64,000 bases of DNA from Chelydra serpentina. Taxonomy: Eukaryota; Chordata; Testudines; Chelydridae. The notes beneath the pieces were generated by a model. It saw only the letters and a program-made list of their open reading frames with translations, was not told the origin of the DNA and did not search any database. The stretch is from assembly GCA_037349315.1 (NCBI GenBank), contig JBAIAC010000026.1, forward strand, positions 3,410,001 to 3,474,000. The letters are read 5' to 3'. The position numbers were made by a program, and so were the translations under genes. Positions 1 through 11,692 of this stretch are shown piece by piece; positions within the stretch are counted from its first letter, which is position 1; each line of letters starts with the position of its first letter.

Positions 1-249
1 GCCCAGAGCCATCGGCAATTGCAGGGGCACAGCGGAGCTGGTGAGCACGAGGCCTGCGGGAGAACCTGCGGGCGGTCTCAGGAGGGCCGGCCCGGCCTCG
101 GTGTGGAAGAGCCGCGCTGCTCTGTGCCTCCTGCTGCAGCAGAGGGAGATGGGGCACGCGGCGCCCCTCGTGGCATGGACTGAGGCAAGCGGTTTGGAAA
201 GGGGCCTGGCCTGAGCCACTGAGGGCCTGGTCTGCAGAGGGGATATGAA

Positions 250-1290
250 TCTGCAGCTCCCCCTCGCAGCCAGCCGGGGGTGCTCCCCCTTTTCAGCCAG
301 CTGGGGGTGCTCCCCCTCGCAGCCAGCCGGGGGTGCTCCCCCTTTTCAGCCAGCTGGGGGTGCTCCCCCTTTGCAGCCAGCCAGGGGTGCTCCCCCTCGC
401 AGCCAGCCGGGGGTGCTCCCCCTTTGCAGCCAGCCAGGGGCGCTCCCCCTTTGCAGCCAGCCGGGGGCGCTCCCCCTCGCAGCCAGCCGGGGGTGCTCCC
501 CCTTTTCAGCCAGCCGGGGGCGCTCCCCCTTTGCAGCCAGCCGGGGGTGCTCCCCCTCGCAGCCAGCCGGGGGTGCTCCCCCTTTTCAGCCAGCTGGGGG
601 TGCTCCCCCTTTGCAGCCAGCCAGGGGCGCTCCCCCTTTGCAGCCAGCCAGGGGCGCTCCCCCTTTGCAGCCAGCCGGGGGCGCTCCCCCTCGCAGCCAG
701 CCGGGGGTGCTCCCCCTTTTCAGCCAGCCGGGGGCGCTCCCCCTTTGCAGCCAGCCGGGGGTGCTCCCCCTCGCAGCCAGCCGGGGTGCTCCCCCTTTTC
801 AGCCAGCTGGGGGTGCTCCCCCTTTGCAGCCAGCCAGGGGCGCTCCCCCTTTGCAGCCAGCCGGGGGTGCTCCCCCTTTTCAGCCAGCCGGGGGCACTCC
901 CCCTCGCAGCCAGCCGGGGGTGCTCCCCCTTTTCAGCCAGCCGGGGGCGCTCCCCCTTTGCAGCCAGCCGGGGGTGCTCCCCCTCGCAGCCAGCTGGGGG
1001 TGCTCCCCCTTTTCAGCCAGCTGGGGGTGCTCCCCCTTTTCAGCCAGCTGGGGGTGCTCCCCCTTTGCAGCCAGCCGGGGGTGCTCCCCCTTTGCAGCCA
1101 GCCGGGGGTGCTCCCCCTCGCAGCCAGCCGGGGTGCTCCCCCTTTTCAGCCAGCTGGGGGTGCTCCCCCTTTGCAGCCAGCCAGGGGCGATCCCCCTTTG
1201 CAGCCAGCCGGGGGTGCTCCCCCTTTGCAGCCAGCCGGGGGCGCTCCCCCACACAGCCAGCTGGGGGCACTCTCCTGTGCAGCCAGAGGG
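250..1290. repeat. Minisatellite, 26-27 bp unit
   Basis: About 38 head-to-tail copies of a unit built as cagccagc-cgggggtgctcccc, with variants ttttc, tttgc and tcgc at the join. The mixed 26 and 27 bp lengths shift the reading frame between copies. This is why several overlapping frames stay open over hundreds of codons and give Pro/Ala/Gln-rich peptides. It lies in the intron before the first visible CLEC18 exon. Confidence 0.93.
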
Positions 1291-1690
1291 AGCTGCAGGT
1301 GTTTCAAGCTGGGCCCCACATACCAGTGCCCACTTCTGTAAACGTGGCTGCACTGAACTGGCTTTGCCTCCCCCCGGATCTGAGCAGGGGGGGCCTGGGC
1401 TCTCACGCCAGCTTTGGGGAGCAGTTCGTGGCTAGAACAGGACTGATGCCCGGCCTCAGCGCAGCAGATCCGAGGCCCAGGTGGTGGCGGGAGGGGGGCA
1501 GAGAGCTGGGCGGTCTGCTTTCACCAGCTGCCCAGGGGTTGTACCCAAGGGGATGGGGAAGGGCTACAGCCCACCATCCCTATCGTTATCACAATAGACC
1601 CAGCGCCCGAGGCCCCCGTGGAGGCCGTGCTGGCCAGGACCCCAGGCACCCCCGGAGGCTCTGCAAGCTAACACTCACTTTCCGCGTTGA

Positions 1691-2248
<558 letters not shown>

Positions 2249-2612
2249 TAGTAACCACCACCGCCTGCTGTCTTCCGTCGCAGGGAAAGCCTGAAGGCCT
2301 GGCTGCTCAGAGACAGGTGGCCAGGGACAGGGCGTAGCGCTGGTGATGCTGGGCCTGACAAAGGGGGCTCCAGCCCTGCCCATGCGGGCGAGGCCCTGGA
2401 CCCCGCACATGCCTACATCACCCCTGAGGGTGGGGGGATCGACCCTCTGGCAAGCAGCCGGGGCTGGGCCTGCTCCGGTGGGATGGCTGAACCCAGAGCT
2501 GAGCCAGCCCCTGCAGGGCCTGGGGAGAGGCTGGGCCATACCTGAGAATGCCCTGCCCCTCCTCAGCCAAGGTGCAGGCAGGGCTTTCCCAGGCCAGGGG
2601 AGGGAAGGGAGG

Positions 2613-2717
2613 TAGGGTTGCCAACTTTGGCTGGATGAATTCCTGGAGATTTCATCACATGATTAATCTTTAATTCCTGGAGACTCCAGGACAATCCCAG
2701 AGGGTTGGCAATCCTAA
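2613..2717. mobile_element. Short inverted-repeat element (MITE-like)
   Basis: The ends are inverted copies: tagggttgccaac on the left and ttggcaatccta on the right. A sister copy is at 17376-17505 with ttggcaaccctag. No coding capacity. Family name not assigned. Confidence 0.65.
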
Positions 2718-2794
2718 AGGGACGGGCGTTCAGTGCTCTGTGGAATGAGCTGTGGCAGGGGTAGATCCAACCAGGCCATGGGATGCCGTTAGTG

Positions 2795-2885
2795 TGACCA
2801 GAGGGCCCGATATTCAGGGCTTCGTCTTATACAGACACCAATTATCCCCCACCCCATCCCGACGCGATTATTCACACTGGCTATC
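2795..2885. mobile_element. Fragment of TGACCAGA-type MITE
   Basis: The segment starts gtgaccagagggcccgatat and resembles the complete inverted-repeat element at 56573-56704. Only one end is recognisable. Confidence 0.45.
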
Positions 2886-2956
2886 CCTGCAGAGCGTTGG
2901 GCTGAGACTTTTTGGCCTGCCAGTTTAATAGTGTGGGGGGGGAGATCTCCCCATAG

Positions 2957-3262
<306 letters not shown>

Positions 3263-3540
3263 TAAGGCCTCTCGGCGTGCGCATGGGCAGCCTGGCCGGG
3301 GCCTGCTGCCCTTCCCACCTGGCAGGCACCTAGGCCGCGTGCTCACCCGCTCATCTCCCCCAGCAGCCCCAGTGAGCCCACACCACAGCCTCCCACCCAC
3401 ACCCCGCATTGTCCACCCCATCCCAGGCTGCAGGCATGGGTGAAAGGGTCTGTCAATGCCATAGAAACTTGGTGGGTGGGACTTATAATGGAAGTAGGCA
3501 GGGCGTTGCAGCACGGCAGCAGAAAGTAGATGGGCTTATA

Positions 3541-4784
3541 ATGGAACATAAGAACGGCTATATTGGGTCAGACCAAAGGTCCATCCAGCCCAGTGTCCTA
3601 TCTGCCGACAGTGGCCAGTGCTGGGTGCTTTAGAGGGAATGAACAGAACAGGTAATCATCAAGTGAGCCATCCCCCATCCCCCATTCCCAGCTTCTGGCA
3701 AACTCTGTTAGGGACACCATCCCTGTCCATCCTGGCTAATAGCCATTGATGGACCTGTCCTCCATGAATTTATCTGGGCTTTTTTTAAACCCTGTTATAG
3801 TCTTGGCCTTCACAACGTCCTCTGGCAAAGAGTTCCACAGACTGACTGTGCGTTGTGTGAAAAAATACTTCCTTTTGTTTGTTTTAAACCGACTGCCTAT
3901 TAATTTCATTTGGTGACCCCTAGTTATTGTGTTATGAGAAGGAGTAAATAACACTTCCGTATTTACTTTCTCCACACCAGTCATGATTTTATAGCCCTCT
4001 ATCATATCCCCCCTTAGTCGTCTCTTTTCCAAGCTGAAAAGTCCCAGTCTTATTAATCTGTCCTCATACGACAGCCATTCCATACCCCAATCGTTTTTGT
4101 TGCCCTTTTCTGAACCTTTTCCAATTCCAATACATCTTTTTTGAGGTGGGGCAACCACATCTGCATGCAGTATTCAGGATGTGGACGTACCATGGATTTA
4201 TATAGAAGCAATATGATATTTTCTGCCTTATTCTCTATCCCTTTCTTAATGATTCCCAACATTCTGTTCACTTTTTTGACTGCCGCTGCACATTGTGTGG
4301 ATGTTTTCAGAGAACTATCCACAATGACTGCAAGATCTCTTTCTTGAGTGGTAACAGCTAATTTAGACCCCATCATTTTATATGTATAGTTGGGATTATG
4401 TTCTCCAATGTGCATCACTTTGCATTTATCAACATTACATTTCATCTGCCATTTTGTTGCCCAGTCACCCAGTTTTGTAAGATCCCTTTGTAGCTCTTTG
4501 CAGTCTGCCTGGGACTTAACTATCTTGAGTAGTTTTGTATCATCTGCAAATTTTGCCACCTCACTGTTTTCCAGTTAATTTTCCAGATCATTTATGAATA
4601 TGTTGAATAGGATTGGTCCCAGTACAGACCCCTGGGGGACACTACTATTTACCTCTCTTCATTCTGAAAACTGACCATTTATTCCTACCCTTTATTTCCT
4701 ATCTTTTAACCAGTTACCAATCCATGAGAGGACCTCCCTCTTATCCCATGATGGCTTACTTTGCTTAAGAGCCTTTGGTGAGGG
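3541..4784 (-). mobile_element. CR1 LINE, 3' part
   Basis: On the minus strand this is the C-terminal end of a CR1 reverse transcriptase, with FADDTKL (the YADD-type catalytic motif, degraded) and the terminal region KVQKRATK, followed by a 3' UTR that ends in the ttcttatgtt-type tail at 3541. The same element continues at 5225-5506 and in pieces from 10010 to about 11180, so a LINE of several kb was split by later insertions. Stops and frameshifts show it is dead. Confidence 0.9.
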
Positions 4785-5219
4785 TGTCACGGAGTGTGGG
4801 GGAGTCAGGCCTTGCACCCCTCTGCCTGGGATTCACTGTGACGCTCAGCCAGCCAGTAGAACAAAAGGTTTATTAGGGAGGAACACAGTCCAAACAGAGC
4901 TTGTCAGTACAAACAGGACCCCTCAGTTGGGCTGAGGTGCAGGGAGCTTAGACCCCAGCCTTGGGACTCCCTGCGTTTCACCACCCAGCTCCAAACTGCA
5001 ACCAACCAGACAAACCCTCCAGCAGGCTCTTCCCCTCCCCCCGGGGCCCATCCTCTAGCCTCTGTCCATTCTCCCAGCCAAAGGTGTCACCTCCCAACCC
5101 CCATCCTGGCTCATGTTACAGCCTCAGGTAAAGTCTCGCATTCCCAATGCAGCAGGTCCCAGTGAACCTCCCCCGCAAGCCTCCCAGGTCAAATCCATCT
5201 CGCTCCCTACTCAGTCACA
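4785..5219 (-). mobile_element. Solo LTR, family 1, in CR1
   Basis: The 435-bp segment is bounded by TGTCACGGAG and AGTCACA and by a perfect 5-bp target duplication, gaggg, at 4780-4784 and 5220-5224. The flanking CR1 sequence is continuous once it is removed. Orientation is inferred from tttatt (AATAAA on the minus strand). A related solo LTR is at 49463-49886. Confidence 0.87.
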
Positions 5220-5224
5220 GAGGG

Positions 5225-5506
5225 ACCTTGTCAAAGGCTTTCTGAAAACCTAAGCACACTATATCCAATGGATCCCCCTTGTCCACATGCTTGTTGACCC
5301 CTCAAAGAATTCTAGCAGATTGGTGAGGCATGATTTCCCTTTACAAAAACCATGTTGACTCTTAGCCAACAAATTATGGTCATCTATGTGTCTGACAGTT
5401 TTGTTCTTTGCTACAGTTTCTATCAGTTTGCCTGGTACTGAACTCAGACTTACCGGCCTGTAATTGCTGGGATCATTTCTGGAGCCCTATTTAAAAACTG
5501 ACATCT
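5225..5506 (-). mobile_element. CR1 LINE, middle piece
   Basis: CR1 reverse-transcriptase sequence resumes after the solo LTR and is cut again at 5507 by the Gypsy element. It continues at 10010. Confidence 0.8.
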
Positions 5507-6125
5507 GTCACGGACTCACAGGACGCGTGCTCTCTCTCGGCTCTGTACGGTCTCTGGGAGGAACCCCCTTCAGTGCGACAGCCCTTCTCGGGGGTCCACT
5601 CTCTCTCGGGGGTTAAGCCATTCGCTCCTCCGCCTCCTGGAACTGCACTTCTCTGAGCCCTTGGCATGCCTGTCTCTCGCGGTGGGCCCCCTCAGGCAGT
5701 CCACTCACTCTGGACCCCCGGGGCCTCCACACCCAGAGGGAATAATGCAGCCCCGATCTCTAGGCTGGAGTGACTCAGCCAGCGTAAAACAGGAGGGTTT
5801 ATTGAGCGTCTGAACACAGCATAGGAAACTCTCAGGGCCTCAGGCCCGGCCTCCCTCAGCACAGCACATCTAGGTCTCTCCAGCCGGGCTCTGGCTGCTC
5901 TCCCCTCCCAGCCCAGAAACCCCTCCTTCCAGCTGGGCATCTGATATCACCGTCCCCCAAGTCTTTTGTCCCAGGTAAACAGGATGCCTGGGCCTCTTCT
6001 CCTCTCCCCCTCTCCTCTCATCCGCCCTTTGTTTTCCCTCTGGTTTGAACCAGCTGGTCAGGTCACCAGGGTCCTCTCCCTGCAGCCCATTGTTCTACCA
6101 CTGCCTGTAGTGAGGATACATCTGA
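5507..6125 (+). mobile_element. Left LTR-like end of Gypsy element (family 2)
   Basis: This matches the start of the LTR-like copy at 22363-23164: cacggactcacagg, ggtttattgagcgtctgaac and the following C/T-rich part. The 3' end seen at 10009 is missing here, so a deletion joined it to internal sequence. Confidence 0.6.
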
Positions 6126-6194
6126 AATGGGGGGGGCTAAGGAAGGTCCCAATGAAGTTGGGGTGCCTGATCAGCTACCCATGGAGGTACTAAT

Positions 6195-6371
6195 CATAGA
6201 ATCATAGAATATCAGGGTTGGAAGGGACCTTAGGAGGTCATCTAGTCCAACCCCCTGCTCAAAGCAGGACCAATCCCCAATTTTTGCCCCAGATCCCTAA
6301 ATGGCCTCCTCAAGGATTGAACTCACAACCCTGGGTTTAGCAGGCCAATGCTCAAACCACTGAGCTATCCC
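6195..6371 (-). mobile_element. tRNA-derived SINE (turtle type) in Gypsy
   Basis: On the minus strand it has the A-box region gatagctcagtggtttgagc, the B-box region gttgtgagttcaatcc, and a CR1-like tail ending in repeated attctatg. Gypsy sequence continues on both sides. It is a Pol III retroposon of the cryptodiran-turtle type and not a functional tRNA gene. Confidence 0.9.
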
Positions 6372-6726
6372 ATAATGGGTAATGACTTGGAGGACTGGCC
6401 AGATGGCACTCACAGAGCCCTGGTCCTTACCCGGAGCCAGAGCCAGCAAGGGCCACCCTGTCCCGATCCAGCAGTGCGGGGCGGGGGGAAGCGAAGCACC
6501 AAGGGTAGGGCTTGACAGGGCTGGGCCTGAGCCTCTGTCCCAAGGTGGTGAAACCGAGGCAGAGCCAGCCAGGGCTGTGGTCCCAAACCCAGGAGCAGAA
6601 TTCCAGACGGAGCTGTAGGAGGATCCCTCCTTAGAGGCCACAGTGGTGCAGGATCCCAGCTGAGAGAGATTCCTGTGGAAGAAGGGATTTGTACGGGGAA
6701 TGGGCTGGCCCAGGGCAAACTGAACC

Positions 6727-7565
6727 TTGGAAAGCCAGAGGCAGTTGGTGGTTCCCCAGAGGTACTGCTGCAAGTTGTTATACTTGGCCCATGATATTCC
6801 CCTTTCAGGGCATCAGGGCATCCGGCGCACCAGGCAGAGGCTGCTGCAGAAATTTTACTGGCCTGGGGTCTTTGACGCAGTCCAACAGTACTGCAGGTCC
6901 TGTGATTCCTGCCAGATGGTGGGATAAGTGTAAAGCAGCTTTGAGACCTTTCCCATCATAGAGGAGCCTTTCCAGAATGTGGCCCTGGACATAGTGGGGC
7001 CCCTCAGCAAGACGACCTGGGCTGGGAAGAAATATATTCTGGTGGTGGTAGATTTTGCTACCCGCTACCCCGAGGCTGACACTGTGGCAGATGCGCTGCT
7101 GACCATTTTCAGCCGAGTGGGGTTTCCCCAGGAGGTCCTTACAGACCAGGGGTTCAACTTCATGTCGACCTTGCTCCAGTGCTTGTGGGAGAAGTGTGGG
7201 ATCCAGCACACCTGGGCCTTGGCGTATCACCCTCAGTCCAATGGGCTGGTGGAAAGGTTCAATGGGGCCCTAAAGATGATGCTGAAAACATTTCTGGACC
7301 AGCACCCGCAGGATTGGGACAAGTATTTACCAACCTGCTGTTCCCATACAGGGAAGTGCCCCAGGAATCCACAGGGTTTTCCCCGTTCGAGTTGCTATAT
7401 GGGAGGAGAGTGAGGGGACCCCTGGACTTGATGAGGGACGAATGGGAGGAGAAGGCCTCCCCTGATGGAGAATCAGTGGTGGAGTATGTACTGACCTTCC
7501 GGGAAAAGCTTGCTGAGCTCATGGGCTTGGCCAGGGGAAACCTACCCAGGGCCCAAGGGAAGTAG
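6727..7565 (+). pseudogene. Gypsy integrase remnant
   Basis: A zinc-binding HHCC region is visible (H-D-I-P-L-S-G-H-Q-G, then C-R-S-C-D-S-C), followed after a frame change near 6927 by the catalytic core: ALDIVGPL, VVVDFATRYPEA, TDQGFNF, and later HPQSNGLVERFNG with the catalytic Glu. The remainder to 7565 runs in another frame and ends at a stop. It acted in inserting the element's cDNA. It is broken by frame changes. Confidence 0.85.
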
Positions 7566-7633
7566 AAGATCTGGTATGACCGCTCAGCACGGACCAGCTC
7601 CTATGCCACCAGGGAGCCAGCCCCTCACTGGAA

Positions 7634-9053
7634 TTGATTCCCCTCTCAGACCCGCTAACCCCTGCCCAGCAGGCAGAGATCAGAGAGGTGTTGCATTCAT
7701 ACCCGCAGCTGTTCTCCAACCAGCCTGGGCTCACTAACCTGGCTGTTCACCAGGTGGAGACGGGAACCACCCTTCCCATCAGGTGTTTGCTGTTCAGGCT
7801 CACTGGAAAAACAGCCCAGGACCTGGAGAGAGAGGTCAGAGACATGCTGGTTTTAGGAGTGATCCAGCCGTTCTCCAGCCCCTGGGCCTCTCCCATGGTG
7901 CTGGTCCCCAAAAAGGATGAGTCGATCCGGTTCTGTGTGGACCATCGGAAGCTCAATGCCATCACCGGGTCTGATGCCTACCCCATGCCTAGGATCGATG
8001 AGATCCTAGACAAGTTGGGGGGCGCCCGGTACCTCACTACTATGGATCTCATCAAAGGCTATTTGGACCCAGAGGCCAGGGCAAAATCTGCCTTCACCAC
8101 CCCAATAGGGCTCTTCGAGTTCCTGGTCCTGCCTTTCGGCCTCAAGGGGGCACCTGCCACCTTCCAGCACCTGGTGGATCAGTTACTAAGGGGGTTGGAG
8201 GGCTTTGCTCTAGCGCAGGGGTGGCCAAGCTTCAGAAGTTAATATGCTGCTCTTCAGAGGTTAATATGCAGCTCCTTGCATAGGCGCCAACTCCGGGGCT
8301 GGAGCTACAGGCGCCAACTTTCCAATGTGCTACAGGGTGCTCACTGCTCAACCCCTGGCTCTGCCCCACGCCCTAGCCCCTCTCCATTCCTTCCTCCAAG
8401 GCCCCCGCTCCTTCCCCTGAGTCTGCCATGCCCTTGCTCCTCCTCCTCCCCGGACCCAAGCCTCCTGCACACCACAAAACGCTGATCGCGGCGGGCAGGA
8501 GGCGCAGGGATGGAGGGTTAGGTGCTGATCAGTGGTGCTGCTGGAGGGTGGGAGACACTGGGGTGTGGTGGGGGGCTGCTGATGTGTTACTGTGGCTCTT
8601 TGGCAATGCACATTGGTAAATTCTGGCTCCTTCTCAGGCTCAGGTTAGCCACCCCTGCTGTAGCGTATATTGACGATATCTGTGTCTTTAGCCAGGGCGT
8701 GGGAGGAACACGTGTTCCAGGTGAAGGGGGTGCTGGGTCGCCTCCAGGATGCAGGACTGACTATAAAAGCTGAAAAGTGCAAGGTGGGGATGGCAGAGGT
8801 GTCATACCTGGGCCACAAGGTGGGGGGCGGCCACCTAAAGCCAGAGCTGGCCAAAGTGGAGGCAATCAAGGATTGGCCCGCTCCCCAGACTAAGAAGCAG
8901 GTCCAGGCTTTCATTGGGATGGCGGGGTACTTCCGGAGGTTTGTGCCCCACTTTAGCTCCCTGGCAGCTCTCCTTATGGAGCTTTGTAGGAAGGGGGAAA
9001 GCTGGACAAGGTGGTCTGGACCGAGCAGTGCCAGAGGGCTCTCTGTGCACTGA
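7634..9053 (+). pseudogene. Gypsy reverse transcriptase remnant
   Basis: The first part (7634-8215) shows VIQPFSSPWASPMVLVPKKD, FCVDHRKLNAIT, YPMPRIDEIL, TTMDLIKGY and LPFGLKGAPATFQ, the fingers and palm of a Ty3/Gypsy enzyme. A hAT-like insertion at 8216-8657 then cuts it just before YIDDICVFS, the catalytic motif, at about 8664. The thumb follows: SYLGHKVGGGHLKPELAKV and FIGMAGYFRRFVPHFS. No intact frame remains. Confidence 0.9.
8216..8657. mobile_element. hAT-like non-autonomous element in Gypsy RT
   Basis: The ends are inverted: caggggtggccaa and ttagccacccctg. The 8-bp duplication is ctctagcg at 8208-8215 and ctgtagcg at 8658-8665, one mismatch, as expected for hAT. A second element with the cataggcgcc end motif, related to that at 10199-10468, is nested inside from about 8278. 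Confidence 0.87.
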
Positions 9054-9257
9054 AGGAGGCAATCATCCAAGGCCCAGTGCTGGTAAACCCGGACTTTGAC
9101 AAACTCTCCCTGGTGTTGACTGACGCCTCAGACACAGGCTGGGTGCGGTGCTGATGCAAACCGATACTAAGGAGGAGAGACACCCCATCATGTATCTGAA
9201 GAAGAAGCTGCTGCCCCGGGAGCAGCACTATGCAGCCAATGGGGCTGCAGGAAGCAG

Positions 9258-9400
9258 CGGCCAGCATGCCGCTTCCCGCATTGGCTGGGGACAGCCAGTG
9301 GGAGCCGTGATCAGCCGAACCAGCGGACGCGGCAAGTAAACAAACCAGCCCGGCCCGCCAGGGGGTTTACCCTGGCGTGCCGCATGCCGAAGGTTGCCAA
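9258..9400. mobile_element. hAT-like fragment in RNase H
   Basis: GC-rich sequence (agccgtgatcagccgaacc, ggcaagtaaacaaaccagcc) interrupts RNase H codons and lacks Gypsy similarity. It resembles the internal part of turtle hAT elements. Both limits are approximate. Confidence 0.5.
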
Positions 9401-9457
9401 TGCTTGGTGTACACTGACCATTCACCCCTGACATGACTGCACCAAATGAAAGGGGGG

Positions 9458-9640
9458 GGGGAGAGGGCTAGCTCAGTGGTTTGAGCATTGGCCTGCTAAA
9501 CCCAGGGTTGTGAGTTCAATCCTTGAGGGGGCCATCTGGGGATCTGGGGCAAAAATTGGGGATTGGTCCTGCTTTGAGCAGGGGGTTGGACTAGATGACC
9601 TACTAAGGTCCCTTCCAACACTGATATTCTATGATTCTAT
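9458..9640 (+). mobile_element. tRNA-derived SINE in RNase H
   Basis: Complete copy with tagctcagtggtttgagc, gagttcaatccttgag and the CR1-like tail ending attctatgattctat. The target duplication is atgaaaggggg-like: the Gypsy codons for HQMKGANAK read through once the SINE is removed. Confidence 0.92.
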
Positions 9641-9826
9641 GAAAGGGGCTAATGCCAAGCTGCTGAGATGGAGCCTGCTCCTCCAGGGTTATGACATAGA
9701 GGTGGTCCATGTCAGGGGGAGTGCCAACATTATAACCGATGCTTTATCATGGGGCAGGGTCCCTGAACTTCACCAGATCACTGGCTAAGTGACCCCGCTC
9801 AGTTCAGACTCAAAGTGGGGAGAGAT

Positions 9827-10009
9827 GTGATGAAGTGGGGCCTCCAGGTCACCAGTTGCTGGGGTATCCATTCTCCAGGCCGTTTGCTGGCCTTCTGTAA
9901 CAACAAACTCCCTCTCCCACCACCTTGTTAAACCATGGGGAAACTGAGTCCCACACCCTCTGCATGCAAACCATTGAAAACAACAAGAAAACCCCCTGCT
10001 TCGTCACAA
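9827..10009 (+). mobile_element. Right LTR-like end of Gypsy element
   Basis: A purine run (aaagtggggagaga) precedes TGTGATGAAG and the segment ends CTTCGTCACA. From about 9842 it matches the last part of the family-2 sequences at 13768-14512 and 22363-23164. The purine run could be the polypurine tract. If so, either this LTR is short or its first part is deleted. Confidence 0.6.
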
Positions 10010-10198
10010 TGTCACATTAGCTATCCTCCAGTCATTTGGTACAGAAGCTGATTTAAATGATAGGTTACAGACTACAGTTAGTAGTCCTGCAATGTCACAT
10101 TTGAGTTCCTTCAGAACTCTTGGGTCAATGCCATCTGGTCCTGATGACTTATTTCTGTTTAGTTTATCAATTTGTTCCTAAACCTCCTAGACTGACAC

Positions 10199-10468
10199 CC
10201 ACAGGGCTGACTTCTGGCCCCGCCCGTGGGAGCTGTCACCCAGCGTCGGGGGCGGGACCCCGCCCGACGCCGGGCGACGTTGCGGGGCCCCCGACGCCGA
10301 CGCAACGTTGCCCAGCGTCGGGGGCAGGGCCCCGCAACATCTCCCGGTGCCCGGTAAGTTTGCCGCGGGTCCGGGGCGGGCGGGGAGTTGCCGGTGGGTG
10401 CAGAGCACCCACCAATTTTTCTCCGTGGGTGCTCCAGCACCGGAGCACCCACCGAGTCGGCGCCTATG
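10199..10468. mobile_element. Short element with ggcgcctatg end, in CR1
   Basis: A 270-bp GC-rich insertion with a 7-bp duplication ctgacac at 10192-10198 and 10469-10475. CR1 is continuous without it. Its end cgagtcggcgcctatg is shared, inverted, with the copy nested at about 8278. Confidence 0.8.
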
Positions 10469-10548
10469 CTGACACCTCAATCTGGGACAGTTCCTCAAAT
10501 TTGTCACCTAAAAAGAACGGCTCAGGTTTGGGAATCTCCCTCACATCC

Positions 10549-10713
10549 AGGGCCGGCTCCAGGCACCAGCTTTCCAAGCAGGTGCTTGGGGCGGCATTGA
10601 GAATGGGGCGGCAGTCCGTATTCCACAGCGGCAGCGGCAGCTCCGCCGCTCTTTTGGCGGCTGCAATTCTGTGGCGACTGCTTCGGGTGGCAAAATTGGT
10701 AGAGCCGCCACTG
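10549..10713. mobile_element. hAT-like element, GGGCCGGCTCC family
   Basis: The insertion starts agggccggctccaggcacc and ends gagccgccactg. Flanks are tcacatcc and tcacgtcc, an 8-bp duplication differing at a CpG. Longer relatives are at 16450-16946, 19750-20654 and 53612-53855. Confidence 0.8.
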
Positions 10714-11302
10714 CTCACGTCCTCAGCCATGAAGACCGATGCAAAGAATTCATTTACTTTCTCTGCAATGGCCTTATTGTCCTTGAGTGCTTCTTTAGCA
10801 CCTCGATCGTCCTGCTTCTGATGTGCTTTAAAAAAATTGCTATTATTTTTTGAGTCTTTGGCTAGCTGTTCTTCAAATTCTTTTTTCGCCTTCCTAATTA
10901 TATTATTGCTCTTTCGTTTGCCAGAGTTTATGCTCCTTTCTCTTTTCCTCACTGGGATTTAACTTCCACTTTTTAAAGGACGCCTTTTTGCCTCTGACTG
11001 CTTCTTTTGTTTAGCCACAGTGTCGCTTTGTTGTTCTCTTACTATGTTTTTTAATTTGGGGTTTACATTTAAGTTGAGCCTCTATTATGGTGTCTTTAAG
11101 GTTTCCATGCAGCTTGCAGGGATTTCACTTTTGACACTGTACCTTTTAATTTCTGTTTAACTAACTTCCTCATTTTTGAGGATGGTGGGTGTGGCTTATA
11201 ATTAAAGTAGGCAGGGCTTGGGAGCAGAAAGTGGGTGGGGCTAATAAGCTGGCCAGCCTTGCATTTTCTGGGCAGGCTATTCTCCCTTCGATTACGCATT
11301 AG

Positions 11303-11692
<390 letters not shown>

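Larger units (their letters stand above)
9040..9790 (+). pseudogene. Gypsy RNase H remnant
   Basis: LVLTDASDTGW near 9113 is the start of an RNase H domain. YTDHSPL appears near 9415 and ITDALSW near 9737. The domain is interrupted by foreign sequence at about 9258-9400 and by a SINE at 9458-9640, and contains stops. Confidence 0.8.
5507..10009 (+). mobile_element. Ty3/Gypsy element, Gmr1-like, degraded
   Basis: The element sits in CR1, which resumes at 10010. It starts TGTCACGGAC and ends CTTCGTCACA. The flanks acatc and atgtc look like a 5-bp target duplication ACGTC that lost its CpG differently on each side. On the + strand the order is an integrase zinc finger and core (about 6750-7565), reverse transcriptase (7634-9000), then RNase H (about 9040-9790). 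Integrase ahead of reverse transcriptase is the order of Gmr1-like elements, not of ordinary Gypsy. Left LTR-like sequence covers about 5507-6125, and right LTR-like sequence covers about 9827-10009. Both look incomplete, and no gag is left. Stops, a SINE and other insertions break the frames. Confidence 0.78.
10010..11183 (-). mobile_element. CR1 LINE, 5' pieces
   Basis: CR1 sequence resumes at 10010 and is interrupted at 10199-10468 and 10549-10713. On the minus strand it shows the segment KRKSNNIIRKAKKEFEEQLA and DNKAIAEKVNEFFASVF, the region just before and at the start of the CR1 reverse transcriptase. It ends near 11180, so the CR1 is 5' truncated. Confidence 0.85.

Noticed and set aside
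1..244. CLEC18 first exon
   Set aside because: A possible donor (ctggtgagc) lies at about 39-47, but the preceding codons do not resemble the signal peptide or the first CAP helix, so no exon is called.
9458..9640. tRNA gene
   Set aside because: A and B boxes are present, but the cloverleaf is incomplete and a CR1-like tail follows. The same sequence recurs at 6195, 46155 and 50834, so it is a SINE.
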